DNA of 64,000 nucleotides from JBBATK01 sp046297095 (lineage in GTDB: Bacteria; Bacteroidota; Ignavibacteria; Kapaibacteriales; NICIL-2): positions 107,591 to 171,590 of the forward strand of contig JBKCNS010000063.1 in assembly GCA_046297095.1 (NCBI GenBank). Direction: 5' to 3'. Made by a program: the position numbers and the translations under genes. The notes under the pieces are model-generated. The model had not been told where the DNA came from. It did no database searches and saw only the letters and a list, made by a program, of their open reading frames with translations. Below, in pieces: positions 53,919 through 63,057 of the stretch; position 1 is the first letter of the stretch, and each line of letters starts with the position of its first letter.

Positions 53919-56900
53919 TTAACGTCCGCCACTGATTGCAAGGCGTACTTCCACTCCGGCTTCCGTTGTACTAAAACCGGGATTGGCTGCCCCACTGGTA
54001 AAGTTACCGGTATATTTCAAGAACGCCGTTGCGGTGAGCCTGTTGCTTACTGTATATCGGGCACGCGGCTCAATCATAATCATCGTGGAGCCGTCAAGCT
54101 CGCTACCGCCCTGTGCTTGGGAGGTGTCCTGTCTGGACAGCGCGAATGTTGCTCTATTGGAACGTCTATAGGTAGCATTGAACGAGAACTCAACATCGTT
54201 CTGTAAGTCAATGCCAAGAATCGGAAATGCAAAACCGCGAACGGCATACGAGGCGCTCATTTGAAACTCGTGTTGATTCTCCTGCGAGAGCGTGCGCGCT
54301 GCTGCCGCCAGCGCGTAGTTCGTACGCATGTTGTAGCGCAATGAACTTGTAAGCGTACCTTTCACCTTCTTTTCGTCGAAGGTCATCGTCATACCCACCA
54401 AGGGTTGAAACGCCATCTGCACCGTCTGTGCATCTACTACTCTGCCATTGTCATCTCGGCGTGCGCCCTCGGTGTAGGTAGACTGATAGGTGTGCTCGAA
54501 TGTGATACGTTGGGCTGAACCCACAAAGATCAACTTTTCTATTCCCTCCCACCGCAACGACCAATTCACTTGCGGCAAGTATCGCGCCAGCACACCCGGC
54601 AAAAACTCGAAGGCCTGTAAGCCACCGATAAATGAGTTCGTCATAGCATTCTGAAGAAGAATCTTCTCACCGATAGACAGTGAGTCCTCGCTACGTCCAT
54701 TCAGAATTGCATCCTTGCTTTGGTTGTAACGCTCAACAACATTCTCGGGAGTATTGTTGAACACAGCGAACATCAGGAAGTTCGGGAAGGTGAGAAATGT
54801 GCGTGAGTACCTCTCGGACATAATCACGTTGTTGAAACTCATAATGCCTTGAGCATCCGTGGTGGTAAGTTGATTCAAATTGTTGCCGAATTCCGTGCGC
54901 CAACTTAGATCTAAGGTAGCGCCTTTCCACAACGGCCGCGAGGTGCGCATTTCCAGGTTACTCATCTGCATGTAGTTGTCTTGAAGCTGTGCATTGGGAG
55001 CACGCGGACCTATCACCTCATCGAAACCAAAGTACGGGAACGCCGAGCTGGAACGCAGACGTATTCCGCTATGCGGATACCGCACCAACCCAAGCTGGAA
55101 CGGCCCGCTGGGGCCAAGCAGCAATTCACTCTCGCGGCCGGTAAAGGTACGTCCCCACAAATTCGAAAAGCCATTGCTTCCCATCACACCCGGCATGATA
55201 GAACTGTTCGACTGGTTGAAATTGATGTTCAACGACTCGTAGTCGAAGAATGCCGAACGAATGCCATCGAGAATGCCGCCTACAATGGATCCCGAAGATG
55301 CGCTGGTATCAAGCTTGGCATTGGGATTTGTGGGAGCAATTCCAAACCAGGTATTCGTAAGCTGGCGCAAGCGCAGCGTTGTGTTCACGCGAATAGTATT
55401 GGTGTACGAAGCTCGTTTGGAAATATCACGAAGCAGAGGATCGGACTGCAATGGGTCTACCCACATGTAGTTCGTGGTGAAGCTTCCGCTGGCATCGAAG
55501 AACTTATTGATGTTGGCTATGTCCGGCAATCGAGGTCTGAAGTTCAGCGCGAAATTCTGCGTAAAGGTATTGGGTGTTCCAAAATCAATCAAGCGTCCAT
55601 CGTTGAGCAGAACCCGCTCTGCTACTTGCCGCGCGGGCAGTTGGCGCCCCAGCGAATCCAGTTCTAAAGGCACCAATGTGCTGCCTGAGTTCGCAGAGTA
55701 ATCCAGCGCCGGCGAGATAAGTCCACCTTCGGTGAGCTTCCACTGCATGGCCATTGAATTGGTGGCGCTAAACAAGCGCTCCGGCGGCGTGGGAAAATTC
55801 AAAAACCACGATTGCTCGGTGCGCCTCATACGCGTTACCTTGCTGCTCAGTGTGATTGACTGCGGTAAAAAATTGATCTTCCAATCCTTGTATGCGTTAA
55901 GCAAAGGCAAGCCCTCCATCCATCCACCGGTTTTGATTGTAGCTATGGGTGGCAAAGACAAGGCATAGTTGGCACTGGCATCCCATTGCCAGCGAAATCT
56001 CTCGCGAACCACCGGCGATTGTTCTGCCTCTTGTGTGTAACTGAAACCCAACACCAGTTTGTTCAGTGTTTCGCGTATCAGCCAAAACTGCGAGGGCAAT
56101 CCAAACTTGAAACCGACGATACTGAAGTTCGTTTGCTCGCGGCGTGTCTGGGCGCGGCTTCGCACATAGTCTGCCGCTGCATTTGCTTGCGCAATTGATG
56201 CGCCGCTGTCTGCAGCTGCCTGGAACGCAAGTGCAGCTGCCTTCTCCACGTTCACGTCGTTTTGCGCCACAAAGCGCGGATCTATCGATCGAGTAGTTCG
56301 TGCAAAGTGAATGGGGATGCGCGCTTCCTTCATCGACGACGGCAGGAATTTCTCCAGTGTGGCATCGGCAGTGAAGTTGAAACTTCTCTGATCCTCTCGC
56401 GTACCGAAGCGTTCCTCCAGACGATGGAAATACGAGTCCGTGGAAATGTAACTGGCGGATATTGTTCCTAAGTCTGCCAGCTTCATGTCGAACGATCCCG
56501 TTACAGCCATTCCATTATCACTTTCCGGATTGAGCAAGCGCAACTCATCCACCCACATTGTGGTACTGAGTGTGGTGGGGCATCGCCCCGGCGGATTGGC
56601 AATTCCTAATGCAATAAACTGCGTGCGAGTAAGAGTGGGATTCCCCTGAATTGCATAGCGCGCAAAATTCTCGCCCGGCACGCGGAAACTCATCCTACGA
56701 TACTGATCAATACTGTCGCGTTTCTGTTTTATCGCCGTGAGATTTTGAAGATCAATAGATATTCCCTTCCACTCGCGCACCAGCGGCGATCGATACTCAT
56801 AGTAGTTCGCCGAATCGGTACCAAAACGAATGTAGAACTGAGGTGCGTTCGTATCGGCTTCGGTAAGAGACAACGAATCGGGTGGGATATAGTCTTGGCC

Positions 56901-59900
56901 CCCAATACCTTTCACGAAGAATTTCAGATTGCGGTAGAAGAACATGTCGAAGGTTCGGAAGTAACGCGTGGCTGCCCTCTCGTCCCCGCATGACAGATTA
57001 TCAACGCCTATGGCAATGGACTGCTCGTTCAGGCGAATGTCGTTTTGTGGATCGGGATTAGCCAGGTTTCGCGGCGCTTGCACGCCCGGCGGCATAGTGT
57101 AGTAATCCGGAGGGCCGTCGTTTTCTTCTCTGTTCACAAAGGATACGCGCAGAGTATTGTCAACAGCATTGGCGCTGTTTTGCACCGCAGCATAATTCAC
57201 TCTCTGCCACTGCGCTCCGGCAAAGCGCCAATCGGCAATCTGCGCCTTCAGCCTTCCGCCCTTGAACCACACACGCAGATACTGAATGTTGGAGAACAAA
57301 GGATTGCCCACCACTCGCTTGTTGCCGCGCAAGGGAATACGGTATAATCTCCAGCCGTTATTACCACCACCCACAATCTGTGTGTTCGATTCACCGGGAT
57401 CGAGATTGATCTCGTACGAGAAATAACTATCGTCCAGCGAAATATTCTGACCGTTCTGCTTGTTCAAAACTTCGGTGTCGGGAAACTGACCTATTTCCGA
57501 TTGCGTTGAGTTCCCTTCGTGATTATTGAACTTCCGGAAGTCGTCTGAGGAACGAAGATTATCATCCTTCGAAAAATCGAAATTGTAGTCGTCGCGAGAG
57601 GGATCGTCCTCCAGATTCAACGGGTATGGTAGCGCTGATTTTTCCTGCGCGTTATCGCGTTGATCCAAGCCAACGTCTTCGCCGGGGTCTATACGATTAT
57701 TGGGAATAGGTGCTGTAGACGTAATTCCATCCTCCGTGTTCAAGGTAGAATTCGAAATCACGTCCTCACTCACCTGACCCAGATCCAAATACATTTTCGT
57801 TCCTTCTTCTCTGTCTTCTACGCGCATCATCACTTCCACGTAGTCGATATTGTCTAAGTCGAAGTTGGAGTTGAACGACGACAATAATCTCTGGAAGCCG
57901 CCCCAGATGCGGCTTCTGTTCGAAGGTTGTGCAGACCATGGATTAGAGCTCACCGAATCCCAACGAGGATTAAGTGAATCGATAAACTCTTTGTTCTCGT
58001 TGTAGATTCCGCGAACATCAGGCATGAAGTTGATAAAGAGCGGAGAGATGTTCGACCGTCCCGCCACTGTTTGGCGTTTGGGATACACATCGGCAATGGC
58101 AATGCGGCCAATGAAGTACTGCCACCACTGCGCCTTGCCTCGATACAACCCGCGATCTTTAGCATTGAAATCTATGCTGCTGTCCACCGGCGGCGATGCA
58201 TGCGTCCACTGCGTGGCGGAAAGTCCCAAAGGAATATTACGCTGGGCCGATTCAAAATCGTCGATGTATGCCACAGCCCCGCCGTTGTCTGCAGGTACGT
58301 CAGAGATACGTTTGTTCGGCGTGGGCATTTGCATTGCCCACTCGCCTTTAAGGTTGATGAGCGATTGCTCTTTGGTATCGAAGAACGGTAGTGCATTCAG
58401 TGCGCGCGTAAGCCAATCGGCCTTCCACTGCACGGCAAAATCCAAACCCACCATTTCGTTGGCAACCGGCTCTTCACCCACACGCACCCTATCGATAATT
58501 GCAGCTTGATTGTAGTACATATACGTACCACCCATAGTTGCCGTAAGGTTTCGTGATCGATACATGCTCATGTCCGCTCGAATACCCGCAAGAGTTTTGG
58601 TTGTCACGTTCATGATGTCGTTAGACTCATACTCCACCGAGAGATTCGCACCGGCAGCCGCGGCCTGCGGATTGCGAATGGTAAGCATACCGCTCACATA
58701 CTCCACGGTGTAGTCGTCGTTCTCGCGCAATTCGCGGCCGTCTAAGCGCACGCGCACACTTCCCGGCGCAACGTTGAATCCCAGCGTGACGCGCCCGGCC
58801 ATTTGGCCTTGCACTTCGCCGGTGATAAGCCAGCGGTCGAATGCCGTTTGCTGACGGGCAAGCTCCACTTGATTATCGTACACGGCGGCGAAGTAATACT
58901 GCTTGGCGGTGTTGATCTGACCTCGACGCGCAAAGGCAGTATCCAAGCCCTCTCTGAAGGGTTCAAGCGATGGAAAGGTAATCTCGCCGCGCTGTGCATT
59001 GAAGAAGGGGCTGCCGCTGAACGACTGCGACTGCTGCGGAAATCCTGATTGCTGTTGTTGCATCTGCGGGGCCTGCGGCTGATTCATCCCGGTGGAGAAG
59101 TCGAACACACCGTCGCCGGGTGGTGTGCCGGTACCATTATTCACTTGGTCCACACGCAGTGCTGTTACAATCTTATCGGAAGTTCCTTCCAGAACATCTG
59201 TGGAGTCGTTGTTCGTGCGCAAGTAAAACACGTTGATACGGGCATCACCGGTGTTCACATTGGTAGCGTTGATGAAATAGATATTGCGCAGCTGACGAGC
59301 CCAAAGATTCTTGAAGCCCGGCTGTAGGTTCGGCACATACAGCAACTTCAAGATCAAGGTGTCGTTGTTGTTTGAACTGGTAGAGATGGTACCGGTGTAA
59401 AAGTCGTCCTTGGCATCGCTTGTGGGACCTTGCGTTCTGTATGCCGTCGCATAGGTGCGATCTCGGCGCATGTTGTTGATAGACACCTTGCCAAGATTCT
59501 GATCCCATTCGTAGCGGCTTCTGTCCAGCTTCACAAAACGGCCGCGCATTACTTTTCCCGCTTCAATCACGGCTGCGGTTTTGAGAGTGGCCGGATAGCG
59601 TTGGCCCAGCTCGTACTGCACGGGCGAGAGCGTATCATATGCCACCACATTTACACCACCTAAAGCTTGCTCCTTGATATCACCGGTGCTCTCGTATACC
59701 TCTACGTCTTTTACCAACAACGCTCCTGCCTGTGGTGTTACCGGAGTGGCCAGCGCCCAATAAGAACGATACAGCGGCTTGTAAGCGGTGTCCAGGAAGA
59801 AGTGATTGGGAGCATAATCATATGCTCGAAGCGCAAAGCGCGTGCGCGCAGCACCGCCGTTCACGTTCACAATACGGCGCTCACCGCGGCGCTGCGATGC

Positions 59901-60752
59901 AATGGTCTTCAAATACAAGGGACCGAACTGAAAGTCGGCACGAACGCCGAACAATGCTTGAGATCCGCTGATAAAGGTAGACTGCGACGGCAACTGTACG
60001 TTACCCAGCTCTACCTTCTTGATAATGTCGTCGTCGTAGCCGTCGTAGCCGATCCGGAAGCGATTGTCGAATTCAAACTGACGACGCGTACTCCAATCGG
60101 TGCCAAGCCGCAGCTTGTCGCCAATGCGACCACTCACATTGATTTGAATATCCTGCGTGAAGATGGGAGAGCTTTGCCCTTGACCAAACGCACTGGAATT
60201 GCCAAGGTTCTGCCGCTCCCAGCGCCAACCGCCGCGAAGCGTGATCTCTCCGTTTACATTGATACTGATTTCCGGCTTACCGAAGATGCTTGATAATGGA
60301 TTCGGCGGCAAAGGAATGGCAATGTTCGTTGCCTGCGAGAGTAGTTTGCTCAGTTGGTCTCCGCTCAGTGCCCTCTTTAGGTCGTACACGGTGATCAGCG
60401 AATCCCATACCTTTCTGCTTATCTGTTTCTGCCGCTGCGCCAGGTAGTCGTCGAGGGTTAGCTCCAGCGGCACACCCACTTCAATGCCCTGGATCTTCCC
60501 GCTGATGCGCACTTTCGAAGCGGAGGAATCCAGCGTGCGCATAATCTCTAAGCCGGATGGCAGGCCTAGACGTTTAGTTGCGAACGACGACGCAAAAGCG
60601 TCGAACTGCACAGTGGGCAAGGGCGTGTTGAGGGAACTTCGCAAAGAATCGTCGCGGCGCATTGTCTGGGCGCGCGCAATGGGTGCAGATGCTACGGCAA
60701 TCCACACGCTACACACGAACACACAGGCTATGACAGATCGGGACGAGGTCAT
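53919..60752 (-). CDS. sprA: SprA/Sov, type IX secretion outer-membrane translocon
   Basis: 2277 residues (from ATG 60752), close to the roughly 2400 of Flavobacterium SprA. It forms the giant single-chain beta-barrel through which T9SS cargo crosses the outer membrane. A signal peptide precedes SprA N-terminal motifs (ISINVNGEITLRGGW; FDNRFRIGYDGYDDDIIKK) and long strand-rich barrel repeats. A Gln-rich insert (MQQQQSGFPQQSQSF, coded about 59030-59075) sits in the first third. The C-terminal end is a barrel strand (AGVEVRLAISGGR). Cargo candidates are encoded at 11387, 26021, 36196 and 47260. Other T9SS core genes (porK-N, porV, porU) are not in the window. A TTG at 60797 could extend the N-terminus. 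Confidence 0.95.
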   Translation of the reverse strand: MTSSRSVIACVFVCSVWIAVASAPIARAQTMRRDDSLRSSLNTPLPTVQFDAFASSFATKRLGLPSGLEIMRTLDSSASKVRISGKIQGIEVGVPLELTLDDYLAQRQKQISRKVWDSLITVYDLKRALSGDQLSKLLSQATNIAIPLPPNPLSSIFGKPEISINVNGEITLRGGWRWERQNLGNSSAFGQGQSSPIFTQDIQINVSGRIGDKLRLGTDWSTRRQFEFDNRFRIGYDGYDDDIIKKVELGNVQLPSQSTFISGSQALFGVRADFQFGPLYLKTIASQRRGERRIVNVNGGAARTRFALRAYDYAPNHFFLDTAYKPLYRSYWALATPVTPQAGALLVKDVEVYESTGDIKEQALGGVNVVAYDTLSPVQYELGQRYPATLKTAAVIEAGKVMRGRFVKLDRSRYEWDQNLGKVSINNMRRDRTYATAYRTQGPTSDAKDDFYTGTISTSSNNNDTLILKLLYVPNLQPGFKNLWARQLRNIYFINATNVNTGDARINVFYLRTNNDSTDVLEGTSDKIVTALRVDQVNNGTGTPPGDGVFDFSTGMNQPQAPQMQQQQSGFPQQSQSFSGSPFFNAQRGEITFPSLEPFREGLDTAFARRGQINTAKQYYFAAVYDNQVELARQQTAFDRWLITGEVQGQMAGRVTLGFNVAPGSVRVRLDGRELRENDDYTVEYVSGMLTIRNPQAAAAGANLSVEYESNDIMNVTTKTLAGIRADMSMYRSRNLTATMGGTYMYYNQAAIIDRVRVGEEPVANEMVGLDFAVQWKADWLTRALNALPFFDTKEQSLINLKGEWAMQMPTPNKRISDVPADNGGAVAYIDDFESAQRNIPLGLSATQWTHASPPVDSSIDFNAKDRGLYRGKAQWWQYFIGRIAIADVYPKRQTVAGRSNISPLFINFMPDVRGIYNENKEFIDSLNPRWDSVSSNPWSAQPSNRSRIWGGFQRLLSSFNSNFDLDNIDYVEVMMRVEDREEGTKMYLDLGQVSEDVISNSTLNTEDGITSTAPIPNNRIDPGEDVGLDQRDNAQEKSALPYPLNLEDDPSRDDYNFDFSKDDNLRSSDDFRKFNNHEGNSTQSEIGQFPDTEVLNKQNGQNISLDDSYFSYEINLDPGESNTQIVGGGNNGWRLYRIPLRGNKRVVGNPLFSNIQYLRVWFKGGRLKAQIADWRFAGAQWQRVNYAAVQNSANAVDNTLRVSFVNREENDGPPDYYTMPPGVQAPRNLANPDPQNDIRLNEQSIAIGVDNLSCGDERAATRYFRTFDMFFYRNLKFFVKGIGGQDYIPPDSLSLTEADTNAPQFYIRFGTDSANYYEYRSPLVREWKGISIDLQNLTAIKQKRDSIDQYRRMSFRVPGENFARYAIQGNPTLTRTQFIALGIANPPGRCPTTLSTTMWVDELRLLNPESDNGMAVTGSFDMKLADLGTISASYISTDSYFHRLEERFGTREDQRSFNFTADATLEKFLPSSMKEARIPIHFARTTRSIDPRFVAQNDVNVEKAAALAFQAAADSGASIAQANAAADYVRSRAQTRREQTNFSIVGFKFGLPSQFWLIRETLNKLVLGFSYTQEAEQSPVVRERFRWQWDASANYALSLPPIATIKTGGWMEGLPLLNAYKDWKINFLPQSITLSSKVTRMRRTEQSWFLNFPTPPERLFSATNSMAMQWKLTEGGLISPALDYSANSGSTLVPLELDSLGRQLPARQVAERVLLNDGRLIDFGTPNTFTQNFALNFRPRLPDIANINKFFDASGSFTTNYMWVDPLQSDPLLRDISKRASYTNTIRVNTTLRLRQLTNTWFGIAPTNPNAKLDTSASSGSIVGGILDGIRSAFFDYESLNINFNQSNSSIMPGVMGSNGFSNLWGRTFTGRESELLLGPSGPFQLGLVRYPHSGIRLRSSSAFPYFGFDEVIGPRAPNAQLQDNYMQMSNLEMRTSRPLWKGATLDLSWRTEFGNNLNQLTTTDAQGIMSFNNVIMSERYSRTFLTFPNFLMFAVFNNTPENVVERYNQSKDAILNGRSEDSLSIGEKILLQNAMTNSFIGGLQAFEFLPGVLARYLPQVNWSLRWEGIEKLIFVGSAQRITFEHTYQSTYTEGARRDDNGRVVDAQTVQMAFQPLVGMTMTFDEKKVKGTLTSSLRYNMRTNYALAAAARTLSQENQHEFQMSASYAVRGFAFPILGIDLQNDVEFSFNATYRRSNRATFALSRQDTSQAQGGSELDGSTMIMIEPRARYTVSNRLTATAFLKYTGNFTSGAANPGFSTTEAGVEVRLAISGGR

Positions 60753-61033
60753 GCACTCTTGCGTACTCACGTTCGCCTCCCCGGTGGCAACACTCAACGC
60801 GAAAAATTGCGTGAATGCTCCCGCTCCCTATCAACGCAAAAACAGCGATGAGCGGGACGGCAGAACAAGTGAAAAAAATCTTTGACCGCCGCCTGAAATT
60901 CACGCAGGAACGCGGTACAAAGCATGGAGTAGCAAGCTGTCTATAGAACCTCTGAATAATGATAAGAAGGTTGCGAACCGAAAAAGGTTACAACACCGCG
61001 TAAAATAGCCAAAAAACCCGTTACAATGCGCTA

Positions 61034-61070
61034 ATCGGCCTTTATGCAAAGGAAGTGATCGGCCGTTATG
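61034..61070. repeat. Direct repeat with 24-bp period upstream of sprA
   Basis: Two 13-bp copies, 12 of 13 identical, starting at 61034 and 61058. Spacing near two helical turns would suit a dimeric regulator. Confidence 0.4.
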
Positions 61071-61110
61071 AACGCGGCCTTGAACAGTGTGGTGGCGTAC
61101 AGTACACACA

Positions 61111-61133
61111 GCGATACTCAACCGCGATACTCA
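61111..61133. repeat. 13-bp-period direct repeat
   Basis: GCGATACTCA at 61111-61120 and 61124-61133, just past the msrB stop. Read on the minus strand the unit resembles the one at 23470 (shared ATCGnGGTT core). Confidence 0.55.
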
Positions 61134-61144
61134 TCCACACGTTT

Positions 61145-62023
61145 TCATCGCGCGTTCCCGGCGCGAGCTTGACGCAGCTTTGTATGTTGACGCTCGGGAG
61201 CGTACGCGTGAAATGCTCCTGTTGATTGTGCCGCATGGGCACCACCGGAAGCGCTGCTACTGCGTAACGATTCTACCAAAGATTCGATGCTTACTACAGA
61301 GGGATCTATATGTATTTCCATGGCTTTGACCGGAGTAGCGTTATTTGTACCTGTGCCTGAGCCGGCGCTTGCTTGAGGCTCCAGTTCGCCAATGCGTGTG
61401 AAGAGCACGCCACGCTTGTTGTAGAGCGAGTATTGAAGGTCGTCCACATTGTCGTCCACGAGGTAATACACGCGCGTATCGGCCGGATGAAAAACGATGG
61501 ACGAGGTATTAACACAATGACGATTGTTTGCGGGCGTGATTCGTTCTCCCTGAAACTCGTGGCCCAGGTGACCACCGCATGTTGCGCACACTATCTCGGT
61601 ACGTACCATGCCATATGCTTTATCAACATTTCGCTTTACTGTTCCGGGAATCTCGGTTTCGAAACTTGGCCAACCGCAACCGGAGTGAAACTTCGTCTCG
61701 CTTTTGTACAAAGCGGTACCGCAAGCACGGCAGTGATACACGCCCTGATCGAAGAGATTCGTATAGCCGCCGTCGCCGGGGCGATCAGTACCCTTGTTCA
61801 CAAGTACATCATACTCGGCATCGTTAAGATGCGCTGAATACGCTTCCGGCACACCGGAGGTTTCGTTCGTGCTTTTGCTATTCATTTTCGTTGTGGATTG
61901 TGAGGAACATGATGCGGACAATAGCGCCGGTATAAGAATTGCAACAAAGGCGCTTCGCCCCAGGAATGCTGCAGCGCGATTGCCTTGGAGCCGGCGGTAG
62001 AAGTGTTCAATAGAGGTCTGCAT
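61145..62023 (-). CDS. msrB: Methionine-R-sulfoxide reductase MsrB, lipoprotein with long C-terminal extension
   Basis: 292 residues. A signal peptide with lipobox LSASC (C39) suggests membrane anchoring outside the cytoplasm. The MsrB core (about 58-178) has zinc ligands C98/C101 (CRAC) and C146/C149 (CATC) and the catalytic C170 in NRHCVNTSSIVF. Residues 179-292 form an extension not found in ordinary MsrB (about 140 residues), with VVSIESLVESLRSSS and an Ala/Ser/His-rich tail of low complexity. It repairs oxidised methionine in envelope proteins. The start is 3 bp after the SDR stop, so the two genes are coupled. Confidence 0.93.
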   Translation of the reverse strand: MQTSIEHFYRRLQGNRAAAFLGRSAFVAILIPALLSASCSSQSTTKMNSKSTNETSGVPEAYSAHLNDAEYDVLVNKGTDRPGDGGYTNLFDQGVYHCRACGTALYKSETKFHSGCGWPSFETEIPGTVKRNVDKAYGMVRTEIVCATCGGHLGHEFQGERITPANNRHCVNTSSIVFHPADTRVYYLVDDNVDDLQYSLYNKRGVLFTRIGELEPQASAGSGTGTNNATPVKAMEIHIDPSVVSIESLVESLRSSSASGGAHAAQSTGAFHAYAPERQHTKLRQARAGNAR

Positions 62024-62026
62024 GGT

Positions 62027-62758
62027 TTACCACGGCAAGGTTGTGTTTCTAAACATATACGCACCGGAAGGCCCATCGGCAGGCAAGGTTGCAAGTGCCA
62101 CCGACGTCGCGGCTCCGTCTGCAAGTTCCAATGTAGCTCCCTTCCCGCCCATGTCGGTCTTTACCCATCCGGGGTGCGCCGCATTTACCTTAATGGGTGT
62201 GTCCTTGAGCGCATGTGCCAGATGAATGGTAAAGGCGTTCACTGCTGCCTTAGAACTATTGTAGGCAAGCAGCTTCGTGTTGTAGGTATTTGAACCCGCA
62301 GTAGCATGCATGGAGAGTGATGCAAGTATGCTCGTCACATTTACAATGCGTGCTGCAGGAGCTTTACGAAGCAAGGGTAATAGCTTTTGTGTCAATTCCA
62401 CCATGCCGAAAAAGTTGATATCAAAGGTGGTTCGAAGTATTTCCGGCGACACACTCTCGGTGTTGTTCGTTGCCCAAGTTTCGGATTCTATCTGCACACC
62501 GGCATTGTTCACCAACACATCAAGGTGACCAAAGCGCTGTTCTATTGACTCTGCTGCCAGGGTAAAATGATAAGGATTCTCCATGTCGATGTGGATGAAC
62601 TCTACATCCAGGCCTTCGGCGATAAGCTGCTGTGCAGCTATGGTGCCGCGTTCGGCATCGCGTGATGCCATAAGTACTTTCATTCCTTTTTGGGCAAGCT
62701 GGCGTGATGTTTCAAGACCAATGCCCTTGTTGGCACCGGTAACCAAAGCGATATTCAT
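62027..62758 (-). CDS. SDR-family NAD(P)H-dependent oxidoreductase (carbonyl-reductase-like)
   Basis: 243 residues. Rossmann cofactor loop TGANKGIG at 7-14, NNAG at 84-87, S143, Y166 and K170 (YNSSK) as the catalytic triad. The TGANKGIG loop and length resemble the carbonyl reductase/DHRS type that reduces carbonyl compounds with NADPH. Substrate unknown. The upstream open frame to 62773 adds only five residues. It heads a two-gene unit with msrB; a link to oxidative stress is possible. Confidence 0.93.
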   Translation of the reverse strand: MNIALVTGANKGIGLETSRQLAQKGMKVLMASRDAERGTIAAQQLIAEGLDVEFIHIDMENPYHFTLAAESIEQRFGHLDVLVNNAGVQIESETWATNNTESVSPEILRTTFDINFFGMVELTQKLLPLLRKAPAARIVNVTSILASLSMHATAGSNTYNTKLLAYNSSKAAVNAFTIHLAHALKDTPIKVNAAHPGWVKTDMGGKGATLELADGAATSVALATLPADGPSGAYMFRNTTLPW

Positions 62759-63057
62759 ACGATAATGTTCCATGATTTTGAAAAACTCTGCCGGATGAAG
62801 AACCCGGCAAACGTGCCGATACCTTTAGCAGTAAACAGGCATTGTTGTGCTGCGCTCACCATGCGTTTTGAATACACATTGCGCACGGTTCGGAGGCTCA
62901 ACGCGCATCGACGTACAGACACTGCTATTCGTGCATGTTTTGTGGATGCAAGCGGCCGGCAGGGGGGTAGAACTATGGCCAAATACATCCCTGTTCATTG
63001 CGCGGTGTTTCCTATTTTTCAACGATCAAAACGATGAACGTTTTTTCAGGGGAATAC
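62759..63057. other. 299-bp divergent intergenic region
   Basis: No gene supported. It should hold promoters for the SDR-msrB unit and the barrel protein. A near-match to the -7 box, TATTTTTC, lies at 63013-63020 on the plus strand, about 40 bp before ATG 63058. Confidence 0.5.

Larger units (their letters stand above)
60753..61144. other. 392-bp intergenic region upstream of sprA
   Basis: No supported gene. It should hold the sprA promoter, but no TAnnTTTG match was found on the minus strand. It contains two direct repeats: ATCGGCC(T/G)TTATG at 61034-61046 and 61058-61070 (24-bp period), and GCGATACTCA at 61111-61120 and 61124-61133 (13-bp period). Confidence 0.6.

Noticed and set aside
60900..61121. 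Minus-strand frame of 73 residues upstream of sprA
   Set aside because: No ribosome-binding site, no similarity pattern, and it crosses the direct repeats of the promoter region.
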